Notes under the pieces: model-generated
What the model was told of the DNA's origin: nothing
Databases searched by the model: none
The model's input: only the letters and a program-made list of their open reading frames with translations
Position numbers and translations under genes: made by a program
Shown here: positions 54,891 through 64,000 of the stretch, piece by piece
How positions within the stretch are numbered: position 1 is the first letter of the stretch
Layout of the letters: every line of letters begins with the position of its first letter
Source of the DNA: Mauremys mutica
Lineage: Eukaryota > Chordata > Testudines > Geoemydidae
Length of the DNA: 64,000 bases
Reading direction: 5' to 3'
NCBI RefSeq assembly: GCF_020497125.1
Contig: NC_059072.1
Span: forward strand, 55,524,697 to 55,588,696

Positions 54891-56845
54891 GAGGGCCAAA
54901 ACTGGAAGATAGCTATAGTCAGGAAGGTAATGGAAGATGCCAGCCAGCTGGTGTCAACAGAGGGAACAACTGAGATTTTGAGGAATCTCAAAAAGCCATT
55001 CACTAGAACAAATCAGCTACCTTGGAAGAGGTGAGCTGGGGATTAGGTAGCTAACTGGCCATCTTCAGAACAGGCTAGATAATGCTGCAGTGGAAAGAGG
55101 ACAAATGGTTTAGAGTAACAGAGTTTGCTGGAAGGCGCATAACTGCACCAATCAGATTTGGTAAGGGGACAATTGCTGGCCAAGTCAATTTGCTACTTTT
55201 ATTATTTGTGTGCTGCTTCCATGTTACAGGTAAGCTTTAACACAGTGTGCAGACTCACCAGCCAGAGACACAGAAATAAAGTCGTAATTACTAAGCTGTT
55301 TGCATCCCTTTCTTCAGGACTTTTTATTTCCAAAAATTAACTAAAAACCAGGACATGTTAGCTCAATCTATTGGGTAATAACTGTCCAAGGCCTTTCAGC
55401 TTCAGCTTGTAGGGATGAGAGAGGATATATGCATTCCCTGTAGCAGATTCCTTTGCACCAGTTTCCCATTTCCTTTTATAACCCTGCACAGATCAGTTAT
55501 GTGATAGGCCAGAACCCTGTAAATTCTTACATACCAGAACATCTTTAGACCTCATCACAATTCCTTCTTGTAGTGTCTCACAAAATCCACAGACGAATAC
55601 AGCAGTGAAGCATCTGTCAGCTTACTTTTTATATTCTTATGCCACTCCTAGTTTAGTGCCTAGATACTGTGCTGATTGGCACTCTAAATACCTTAAATAG
55701 ATATCAAGCTGTGCTGCTTTCTGTGAGTTGTAGCAGAATCTAGGTCTAAGATATGTGCTTAGGCCAGTGAGAGGTAAAGGATCTAAGAATGGGGAGGGAC
55801 TAATGTGCCTTTAAAGTAACATTTTATGCCGGGGGTCCAAAGTAGCCACAAATAACTTAGCAGTGTTTTCTTATGTAGTTTTAGACTCTTTTACAAGAAC
55901 CCTTTGTTGGTGTCAAGGGAAAAAACATTAGGGTACAACATTAAGCTATTAACTAGGCAGAAAGCATATCATATAATGCTCTGGGATCTGCCCTGGTTGC
56001 CAATACTTTTGTGTAGAATTTAACATGTTGGTTTTAACCCTCAAAGCCTTAATTGGTTTGAGAACTAGTTACCTGAGAGACCTCCTGTCAAGTAGTCCAC
56101 AGAGGAAGTCAAAGGATTGAAGACTATTGGCAGGACTTTGAAACTTGCTCCCCTCCTTGGTCTATTCTTGGAAGAGTTGGACTCTTAGGAGGAGTTGAAC
56201 TATCATAGGAATTGAACTATACATAAGATAAATGACAGAGAAAGTAAATATTTAGTGAGTCTCTAGACCGTCTGCCCATGACATACTGAGTGTCATACTA
56301 GTTTGTAAATCTATGTTGGATAGACAGCACTGTCTGTACAGAACCAAACATGGACTGGGAATGTGGGATATTGCCCTGATAATACCAGCACTGATATAGT
56401 GTTCCTTTTTATTTTTGCACAGACCAACTCACGTTAACACACAAACAGCATAATTGTAATAGATGCCTCTTTATGAAGAAAAGTATGGCCAAAATGTAGG
56501 AAAAAAATAGATTCTCACACTTTTTTTGAAGCATCAAAAACATAAGTAATGTAAATCCGATTTTTCATGAACTTTTGCATTAATGCACTACATAAACTAA
56601 GAAACAAACTTTTTGAATTTCATAGCTTTTATGTTCAGTTTATGTTTATCCCTCAGTCTTAATGTTTCTGTGGCACTAATAGAAAAACATGGGAGCTTTT
56701 AGGGTCCAAAAATACTGTAAATTTCTTTTCACCATATTTGCAGATGTTATACATTATGAAAATAAACAGAGAAGGTTTCTCAGTCTCTCTCTTTGATGTT
56801 GCTATGTAGTCACTCAATGGTACCATGCTCATTCTTGTGCTACGG
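54891..56845. other. No gene; one possible retrotransposon protein fragment
   Basis: Mostly AT-rich. A plus-strand segment at about 56010-56100 reads FNMLVLTLKALIGLRTSYLRDLL, resembling the KxLxLTFKALNGLAPxYLxxLL tail seen in some LINE or host repetitive proteins. It is too short to name. Confidence 0.35.
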
Positions 56846-56849
56846 CTAC

Positions 56850-57770
56850 CATGGCTATTCCTGTTGAAAGGTCAGGCGGCTGGCGCAGGATTGGTGATCA
56901 AACTGGTGTGGCATATTGTCATGGTAGTAACAGAATGCAATATCTGAGGTTTACCACTGGAAAAGACTACTCCCTTCCTCACCCTGAGTTTTCACAAAGT
57001 GGCTCTGAGCTGTGGTTGCTGATCTTCAAAGACAAGGTTTTCATGTCTACTCTTATCTCAATGACTGGCTGCAATTGAATCATCCCAGGTAGCTGTCACA
57101 GCAGCTATGCAAAAGACTTGCGTTCAGGAGCTGGCTCATTAACCTCCTCACACTACTCATGCCAAACAAATTACTTTAATTGAGGCAGTCCTGGATTGAA
57201 CGTATGGAAAGGCATTCCTGCCAGGGGACAGGTATCACCAGATGTGCACAGCTACAGGACCCTGAAGAAGCACTCATGTCAACCAGTGATATTCTTCTTA
57301 GGGCTAATGAGTTTAATGGCTTTATGTGACTCCATTTGCATGACTGATAGTGAAACATCTCCACCATTGGTTGCCAAGATTCTATATTCCAAACATGGAC
57401 ATGTCCCCATTGCTAACATTGCCCAGAGAAGTGTTTCATTCTCTCCACTGGTAAAATTGGACATAATTTTCAGGGGAAAGCTATTCACCCCTCCAGTTCC
57501 CTTGGCAATCATTGTTTCATTTTCCTCCCATCATTGGGCACTCACTGTCAAGGCCTCAGGGTCTGTGGCCACTGGAACATCTGGGAGATGAGACTACATA
57601 TCAGTGTTCTGGAGCTGATAGCAATTCCAATCCTCTCCTGCATTCAGGGATGAGTAGTTCAAGTGGTCACAGACAACACTTCAGCCATGTGCTATGTCAA
57701 CAAACAAGGGATCTAGTCCAGACCATTCTGCAGTGAGGCGATGGCTTTCTGGAAACAATTTACAGATTAA
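56850..57770 (+). mobile_element. DIRS-type pol fragment on the plus strand
   Basis: Plus-strand reading with stops gives an RT segment QGFHVYSYLNDWL (the YLDD box appearing as YLND) near 57030-57070 and SSQVAVTAAMQK after a shift. After GLMSLMALCDS it gives RNase H blocks LHISVLELIAIPIL near 57595 and VVQVVTDNTSAMCYVNKQG at 57658-57715. This order and content is DIRS pol. It is on the opposite strand from the other three DIRS parts, and no termini are found. Confidence 0.75.
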
Positions 57771-58336
57771 AGTCTCATGTTTCAGGACAAAAACAAATGA
57801 TTAATTGACAAGGGTTAAGAAGGAACTTTCCTTCAGGGCAGGTATAAATGTGTGGGGCTCCCTGTCCACTCCAAACAAATATACACATTCCATAAAATTA
57901 AAGAGCTCACCTCTCTTAGGGTAAATCCAAACAATACAAGACAAAACCCAGCCAAGGTCTTCTCCTCAAGCTTCCTGCCCCTGTGGTTGCTTTACCCTAG
58001 CCTAAGCCTTCTCCTAAGGCTTGGCTGTTCCTGTGGTTCCTTCCCTCAGAACCGTCTGTCCCAGCTCTTACCTTTGGCACTCTCTGCTTTGATTATTAAC
58101 TTTCGCCTCTCCCATAGCTGGGTAGGAATATGAATCCTGCATCAATGAGTCAGCAAAATCCAAGTAGCACTTCAGCAGCATCAGCCTCTGACAACAAGGT
58201 AGGTGTATGATACAAATATTCCTAGCCTCTTACAGCAAGTTATTCCATAATTGTTCTCAGGGGGGTTTCTTGCACTTTCCTCTGGCTAGTGTCAGATGTT
58301 TCATTGTCTGAGACAGGCTACTGAAGTCCATGGCAA
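57771..58336. other. No recognised feature
   Basis: Pyrimidine-rich in part. Short frames have no recognisable content. It separates the plus-strand DIRS fragment from the terminus of DIRS 3. Confidence 0.35.
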
Positions 58337-58789
58337 CTGGTGTGAGAAAAGTTATTTACCTTACAGTAACTGGAGTTCTTTGAGATGTGTGATCCCTGTC
58401 TGTACTCTCCTGTGGATACACATGCAGAGCCAAAGAATTCTTGAAACCAGCATCCGTTGGTCCACACATGCGTCCTTGCTCTCCTTGTGCCTCCAACTGA
58501 GGATATAAAGGGCAGAGTGGTCTGACTGCCTCTCCAGTCCCTTCTCTAACAAAAATCCTGGAACAATCCAAAGCAGAGGGGAAGGAGGGTGGGCAGTGGA
58601 CTACAGATCGGGACCACACATCTCAAAGAACCTCCAGTTACTATAAGGTAAGTAACTTTCACTTCTTTGAGTGCTGTCCCTGTGGGTGATAAGCAGTAGT
58701 CAAATAGGAGGAGGGTGAGGGGATGCAGGCAGCATGGCCATTTTAAGGACTGCCTTCTCAAAGGATGCATCAGTGGAAGAGTCCCGTAC

Positions 58790-59690
58790 TAACACATAGA
58801 TATTGTCTCCCAAATGTGTGGATGGAACTCCATGTAGCTGCTTTGCAAAAGTCAAGTAGAGGTACTTCTTGAAGAAATGCCATTGACATTGCTTGTGCTC
58901 TCGTAGAATTAGCTCTCATCCCACAAGGAGAAGGAACATTAAACAGCTTATAGTACAGTAAGATACAGGCAGAGGTTCATTTAGAGATCCTCTGAGAGGA
59001 TATAGCTTGACCTCAAACTCTTTCCAATCTGCAATCTGAGAGATTTTCTGATTTGTTTTGTCCATTGCAGGCTCATTGCACACTGAGGGAATGAAGTCTC
59101 CTCTCTTCTTCAGAGGTATGTGTGTTTTCAGAAAAAAACGCAAGTAAGAGAATAGACTGGTTCAGTCTGAAACTCAAACTACTTTGGGGATGATCTTAGA
59201 CAAAATCTCATTGCATTCACATCCTATGGAATATGTGGTAAATCGAATCCCACCATCAGTGTTCTGAGCTCACCTATCCTGTCTGAGGCAATGGCTACAA
59301 GGAATGCAATATTTATGGATAGAAGACACATGGAACATATAGCTAATAGCTTGAAGAGAGGCTTGAAAGAGGTTTAAGTCTCACTGAAGAGTAGGTTCTG
59401 ATTAAACTCCTTCAGAATCTGCTAATTAGTGGGTGAGCAAAAACTGATTACCCATGTAAAGGTGGTACTCACGGACTGGTGCCAGTATACCCATAAAGAG
59501 TTAATGGAAAGACCCACTCTTTTAAGTGGAAAAAGGTAGTCCAGAATAAGGGGAATACACACATTCTCTGAGGATATACATTTTTGATGTGCCCAGATAG
59601 AGAAACGCTTCCACTTTGTTAAGTTACATTTTCTAATGGAATCCTTTCTACTATTAGTAAGAATGCTTTGCACAGCTTCAGAACAAAAAC
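58790..59690 (-). pseudogene. DIRS 3 tyrosine recombinase remnant
   Basis: The N-terminal part at 59673-59422 reads MQSILTNSRKDSIRKCNLTK, WKRFSIWAHQ and PLILDYLFPLKRVGLSINSL. The C-terminal end near 58850-58800 reads DFCKAATWSSIHTFGRQYL, with the His and Tyr region of the catalytic core. Intervening frames are broken. Confidence 0.82.
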
Positions 59691-59714
59691 ATTCTAGAGT
59701 TCACACCTGACACT

Positions 59715-61080
59715 GGGTTCACTCACCACTGAGATGCCTCTTCCTGGCTGCTCCGGGGATTAGCTCTCTCCAGGTCCAATGCCCCCTTCTATTGCATGTT
59801 CATGTGCCCTACTGCCTCTCTCTCTCTCTCTCTCTATGACCCAGGATGCTCTCTTCATGATTTGGCTGCTGATGTACAGGATGGAGTGTTCTCCATCAAT
59901 GTCCTGTGAAAGTATTGCACCAAGACCCACATCTGTCTGCAATGTGAATCATCTTGAGAAGTCCAGATGTGAGAGCACTGGTTACCAATTTAGCTGTTCT
60001 TTCAGAGTCTTAAATGCCATGTCACAGGCTTCAGATCACTGATAATTCTTAGGGCTCATGTCCTTTATCAAGGGGTCGCAATGATGGTGAAACTCAATAC
60101 ATAGTGCCTGTAGTACCCAGCGAGGCCCAGGATGCGACACACCGGCTTTTCTGTGGTTGGTATGTGGCATTGCTCCACATCTTGTATATTACCAATTAGC
60201 GACTTCAGATGTCCACCCCCACACTTTTTTGCTGAGGTAAGTCACCTCTTGGCTGGCCAGTTTGCAGTTGGCCAGGTTGGCAGTTAGTCCTGCCTCTGAG
60301 GAATTTCAGTTTTGCGGTGAGGTGTCTTAGGTGATTGTTCCAGTCATAACTATAAATGACAATATTGTCAATATATTCTGTGATGTACCATCCATGCAGT
60401 TGAAATACATAGTCCATGAGGCACTGGAATGTGGCCATGGCTCCGTGAATGCCGAAGGCCATAGTCTTAAATTGGTAGAGACCAAACCGTATATAGAATG
60501 CTGTCTTCTCTTATTCTTCAGTTGTGAAAGGTATCTGCCAATAACATTTCATAAGGTCAAGAGTGGATACATACCTGGCAGCCCCATACCTGTCTAGCAA
60601 CTCATCTACTCTAGGCACAGGGTATGCAACAAATTTCTATAGTACATTTGCTCTCTGGAAATCAATGCAGAATCAGGTTAACCTGTCAGGCTTCAGTGAA
60701 AACACGACGGGGCTCCCCTACTCACTAGGGGATTCCTCAACCACCCCTAAATCTAACGGGGCCTATAGTTCTAGGCGGACTGTCTCCCACATCTTTTGTG
60801 GCAGAGGTCATAGACTCTCAGACCTTTTTTCCCAGTTCACGATCTATGTGATGGTAAGCCAGGTGGATGCATCTTGGCAGCACTGAAAATACTGAGGAGA
60901 AGGCTTCCATCAGCTGTCATAATTGTTGTTTTTGTTCAGGTTGGACTTCTTCCATGGATATCACTCTAATATTATGGCCTAAGGGTACCTGTGGGCCGAG
61001 CTCAGGTTCAGGTGAATCTGGTGCTATGAGGAGGCCTTCCTGGTCCTACCAGGGCATTAGCAGATTCATGTGATAGAGCT
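59715..61080 (-). pseudogene. Ty3/Gypsy pol fragment (RT and RNase H)
   Basis: The minus strand carries, from high to low coordinates, YPVPRVDELLDRYGAARYVS and TLDLMKCYWQIPF (60630-60520), MAFGIHGAMATFQCLMDYVF and EYIDNIVIYS (60462-60350), then QTDVGLGAILSQDIDGEHSI and LYISSQIM (59940-59860). This is the Gypsy RT to RNase H order. The catalytic YIDD box is YIDN. It ends in a GAGAGA-type simple repeat at 59815-59837. No LTR is recognised at either side. Confidence 0.85.
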
Positions 61081-61605
61081 ACAGGAGAATCTCAGAGTTC
61101 AGGACACCTCAGGAATGGAGGTTGTTCGTAACTCTGAACAAGATGTTACAGACTTCAGCCACAGGAGAGTTGGGGCTGCAGCCACAAGGTGTTTGTGGGG
61201 GAGGGTGTCAGGGCTCTGGGCAGGAGAGGGAGGTTGGGGCTTCTGACCTTTGGGGCACCAGAGCTCCGGGAAGATGGCTCAGGGCTTCTGCTCTGGGGGA
61301 GCACCAGGGCTCAGGGCTTTAGACCGGGACAGAGCGCTGGAGCACAGAGGGCACTGGGGCTCCCCACAGATTCACTCCCAGTTTCAGCCGGGGGAGGGTG
61401 CATCAGGGTTTGGGGCTTTAGTTACAGGGGGAGTGCTGGAGCTGAAACCATTTACAATTTTCTTTATCAACCGGAGTGGATATATGGTGTTGCTGTCCAG
61501 ATCTCTCAAAGGCAATCCGGACAACCAAAGAATAAAGGAGCAGGATGAGAAAACAGAAATTCCATCCCCTTGTCTGTGACAAAATATCCGTTCCCGCCTC
61601 ACTTC
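61081..61605. other. GC-rich transposon-like segment, class uncertain
   Basis: ACAGGAGAATCTCAGAGTTC followed by GGAATGGAGGTTGTTCGTAA with CTCTGAAC at 61081-61135 resembles the end of a pogo/Tigger-like element I know from reptiles. The following GC-rich stretch repeats a motif around CAGGGCTCTGGG/CAGGGCTTTAGA. The opposite inverted end was not found, so this may be a truncated copy. Frames on the plus strand are compositional. Confidence 0.4.
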
Positions 61606-61994
61606 AGGGGTAGGGACACAAATGGCAGGAGAATGCTAGACAGTTCTAGCTGGTTCCAGAATGGCATTATTAACAGGAAGCACTATCAAGCTGGAGCCAG
61701 ATGAATGGAGCACGTCCAGGAGTTTGTGCTAAGGATTCTGACCTTCCATTAAGTGAGATCTGTAGCTCCTCTGCAACCTTTCATAATAGTTCCTGGAACT
61801 GCTTATGGTCAAGATAGAGAGGGGGAGGTAGAGATATTGTAGTGATTGCTTAATTTGGAGATTGACGAAAACAGTCTCACCAGTACTGATGAAATTGACG
61901 GTTCCAGCTCATACTCTTCCTCTTCCATGGGGTCAGGAGGAAGCTCTGGCTGTCCACTTGGAGAGGAAGGGTGGAGTGACCCACTAGTGGTCTG

Positions 61995-63685
61995 TGTGAT
62001 GTTCCCATCTAGTGTTATTGGGACCGGTGATCTGCTAGGTCACTCTAATCCTTGACTCTGGGAGCCAGCCTTACCCTGCTCTGCTGTGAGAACCCCCTCT
62101 CCTAGAATGTTCACGCACAGCCTCTGGCATGTAAGCTGCTCCCAGCTACTTGCAACCAAATGACACTAGCCAATACCTCCGATCCCAGACACAACCCTAG
62201 GAACCTCCATCTTGCAGTGTCCAGTTATGCTTGCTGGATGCTGCAAACTTATATGAGTTCATCAATTTAACATGTACCAGGCTTGTTATCCCAAGGAGAG
62301 TCTCTGACACGCTTCAAACCAAACGCACTGCTTCAGGTAGAATAAACAAATATTTATTAACTATAAAGATAGATTTTAAGTGATTATAAGTCAAAATCTA
62401 AGTCAGATTTGGTCAAATGAAATAAAAGCAAAACGCATTCTAAGCTGATCTTAACTTCGTAGAGCACAATAGGGAAAGTGCTGCAGTCTGTCCACACTGA
62501 CAGGTTCAAGCACACTGGCATGGCCACATTTGTGGCACTTGCAGTGGCATTGGGAGTGGTTCATTATGGGAATCTATCCCAGCATGCAAGTGACTGCAAC
62601 GTGCTTTTCAAATGGGAGTGGGATGGAGTGTGACAGGGACTGTGTTGTATGTGGGGAGAGAGAGAGTGAGTGAGTTTTTGGGGTGCTGAGAGTGTGTCAG
62701 CATGCTGTCTTGTAAGTTCAGACCCCCTTCCCCGCCTGCCTCTCTCTCACTCACTCAAAGCAAACAGTAAATGTTTGCTTTTTCCTCGGAGCTGATCAGC
62801 AGCCGGCTTCTCCGAAACGAAGCTTTGAAAGGGCATTTCTGCATTCGTGCAGCTGATTTCACAACAATGATAAGAGTGGCCACTTGACTTAGAGGGGTTA
62901 TGGGACGTTTCCGGAGACGGATCACAGCGCAGTAACGCAACACCTCGTTCACACTGGAGCTGCGGCACTCCAGTGGGGGCGCAGCAAACGTTATTCCACT
63001 CGCCGAGGTGGAGTACCAGCAGCACTGTAGCTATGGAGACACAGCGCTGTACGTGCCTTGCTAGTGTGGACGGGGAGTGAGCTAGGGCACCTGGGGCTGC
63101 TTTATTGTGCTGTAACTTGCAAGTGTAGCCAAGGCCTTAGATGCTTCTCACCACAGGCTGGCTGGTTGCACTTCAGCCAGGCTCTCCCCTTTGATCAGCT
63201 CTTCAGTTGCTTGGTGTGGTGTCTGTAGATGTAGGTGGAAGAGATGTCCTTTCTTCCCTCTTGGCTTTGCCTCCTCCCCTTCAGAATCAGGTGAGCATTA
63301 CCTCATCACAGTTCCAAACTGACCAAAGGAAGGGGGGTGACTCCCTCGAGAGTCTAACAGACTCTTTTGTTGCTGCCTAGGCCAGTGTCCTTTGTTGCTG
63401 TGAGGCTGTGCTGGGTTTGTCCCATCCATACCCTGATGAGGTGTGAACTGCCCCCTGCTTCTGGAGAGTTTTTGCCTGGGCTTGCTTTAAGCCATGAGGA
63501 TACATTTTCAGCCTCATAACTAGATACATGAAATTATAACCTATAACATCACTAACAACAATGCTCGGTACATCATGAGCCTTCCGAAGACACCCAAGAC
63601 AAACTTTACATTGAATACCACACAATCATTTTACAAGGATGAATATGGGGGTGTAGGCTGTTCCCTCTAGGTACAAAGCATCACA
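61995..63685 (-). mobile_element. Solo LTR carrying a nested MITE
   Basis: It starts TGTGATG and ends CATCACA. Flanking 5-mers GTCTG (61990-61994) and GACTG (63686-63690) match at four of five. The reversed polyadenylation context ATTTATTAACTATAAAG near 62350 indicates minus orientation and resembles the LTR at 53389. Without the 683-bp MITE the LTR is about 1 kb. DIRS 3 gag-like sequence lies on both sides. Confidence 0.8.
62454..63136. mobile_element. Harbinger-type MITE nested in the LTR
   Basis: The right end reads GCAAGTGTAGCCAAGGCC and the left part TCTGTCCACACTGACAGG. TTA flanks both sides (62451-62453 and 63137-63139), the Harbinger target trinucleotide. The body carries CACTCACTC and CTCTCTC simple repeats near 62740. 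No transposase is encoded. It is the youngest layer in this stack. Confidence 0.7.
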
Positions 63686-64000
63686 GACTGTGTCAACTCT
63701 ACAATGTGGTACAGGTCCCACAATCCCCAGTTTGGCCAGTAAGGTGGGTCACAGGGTGATTATGGAGGTCCCCATAGCATGGGGTACCAATGGTTTTGAG
63801 GCAGGTAATAGGATGCAGGTTGGTCCGGGTCCCACCTGGGAAGGCATGCTTCAAAAGAGGAGAAGTCAGTTCATCAGGTGCTTCAGAGTCTCCTGAGAAA
63901 ATAAATGTCAATTCTGGATCCACTGACAGTACTGAGAGTTCCACTGGAGGGAAGCTAAGGCTAGATGATATGGGAGGAGTATCTCTCCTATTCTAAGTTG

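Larger units (their letters stand above)
58337..64000 (-). mobile_element. DIRS-type retrotransposon 3, cut by the window edge
   Basis: The 3' terminus starts at about 58337 with AAGTTATTTACCTTACAGTA and ACTGGAGTTCTTTGAGATG. The internal complementary region (58615-58695, CACATCTCAAAGAACCTCC and ACTATAAGGTAAGTAAC) is complementary to it. Minus-strand tyrosine recombinase remnants follow, then a Gypsy fragment in place of RT/RNase H, then gag-like sequence similar to DIRS 1 up to the window end. A solo LTR with a nested MITE lies in the gag part. Confidence 0.8.
61610..64000 (-). pseudogene. DIRS 3 gag-like region (split)
   Basis: Sequence at 61650-61830 and again after 63690 parallels the gag-like region of DIRS 1 (for example ACAGGAAGCACTATCAAGC against TAGGAAGCACAATTTTTGA, then GTCCAGGAGTTTGTGCT against GTCCAGCAATTTGTGCT at 7889). 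A solo LTR (61995-63685) splits it. No intact frame is seen. The rest of the element lies outside the window. Confidence 0.6.

Noticed and set aside
59815..59837. CT/GA repeat read as an Arg-Glu protein tract
   Set aside because: It is a simple repeat at the end of the Gypsy fragment.
37361..64000. Last exon of YAF2, which neighbours GXYLT1 in humans
   Set aside because: I looked on the minus strand for a YAF2-like C-terminus (serine-rich, ending GESH) and found none, so I make no claim.

Overview
The window looks like reptile nuclear DNA, most likely a turtle. The evidence is the repeat content: CR1 LINEs ending in the ATTCTATGATTCTATG-type tail, tRNA-derived SINEs with a CR1-like 3' end, several DIRS-type tyrosine-recombinase retrotransposons, PIF/Harbinger and hAT DNA transposons with their short derivatives, and solo retroviral-type LTRs. 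Nothing suggests a microbial genome. Almost every long open frame lies in a transposable element or overlaps one in another frame.

Only one host gene is recognised with confidence. A GC-rich island at about 36.3-37.35 kb holds the first coding exon of GXYLT1 (glucoside xylosyltransferase 1, a Notch EGF-repeat glycosyltransferase) on the minus strand at 36849-37072. The gene runs toward lower coordinates, so 1-36848 is probably its first intron, or that intron plus undetected exons. The region from 37.4 to 64 kb is upstream intergenic DNA. A second possible coding exon, an unrecognised 3'-terminal-like exon, lies at 19565-19718 on the minus strand.

Layout of the intronic side: a TA-flanked GC-rich MITE (836-1891); a decayed DIRS element with inverted terminal repeats (3082-9527); a nearly intact CR1 (9580-12418); hAT-type MITEs (13.9, 14.3, 20.3, 33.7 and 36.0 kb); a SINE with a duplicated half (17.7 kb); an LTR relic (18.1 kb); an autonomous hAT relic (20.6-22.7 kb); Harbinger element 1 (22817-26780); an older CR1 on the plus strand (27.3-29.5 kb); and a decayed, twice-interrupted ORF of a family I cannot name (32.7-35.0 kb).

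Layout of the upstream side: a long-hairpin MITE (38.9 kb); Harbinger element 2 (39821-43921); a TA-flanked element of unknown class (46106-46888); a second DIRS (48493-54890) carrying a solo LTR, a SINE, two fold-back elements and another LTR; a plus-strand DIRS RT/RNase H fragment (56.85-57.77 kb); and a third DIRS (58337 to the window end) containing a Gypsy pol fragment and a solo LTR that itself contains a Harbinger MITE.

Many insertions can be ordered by their target-site duplications, so the window works as a small stratigraphy. The most interesting signals are a near-perfect 43-bp-arm palindrome inside the Harbinger 1 transposase, five short fold-back or tail elements flanked by 7-14 bp duplications, the unnamed multi-kilobase ORF relic, and the two unexplained exon-like segments.
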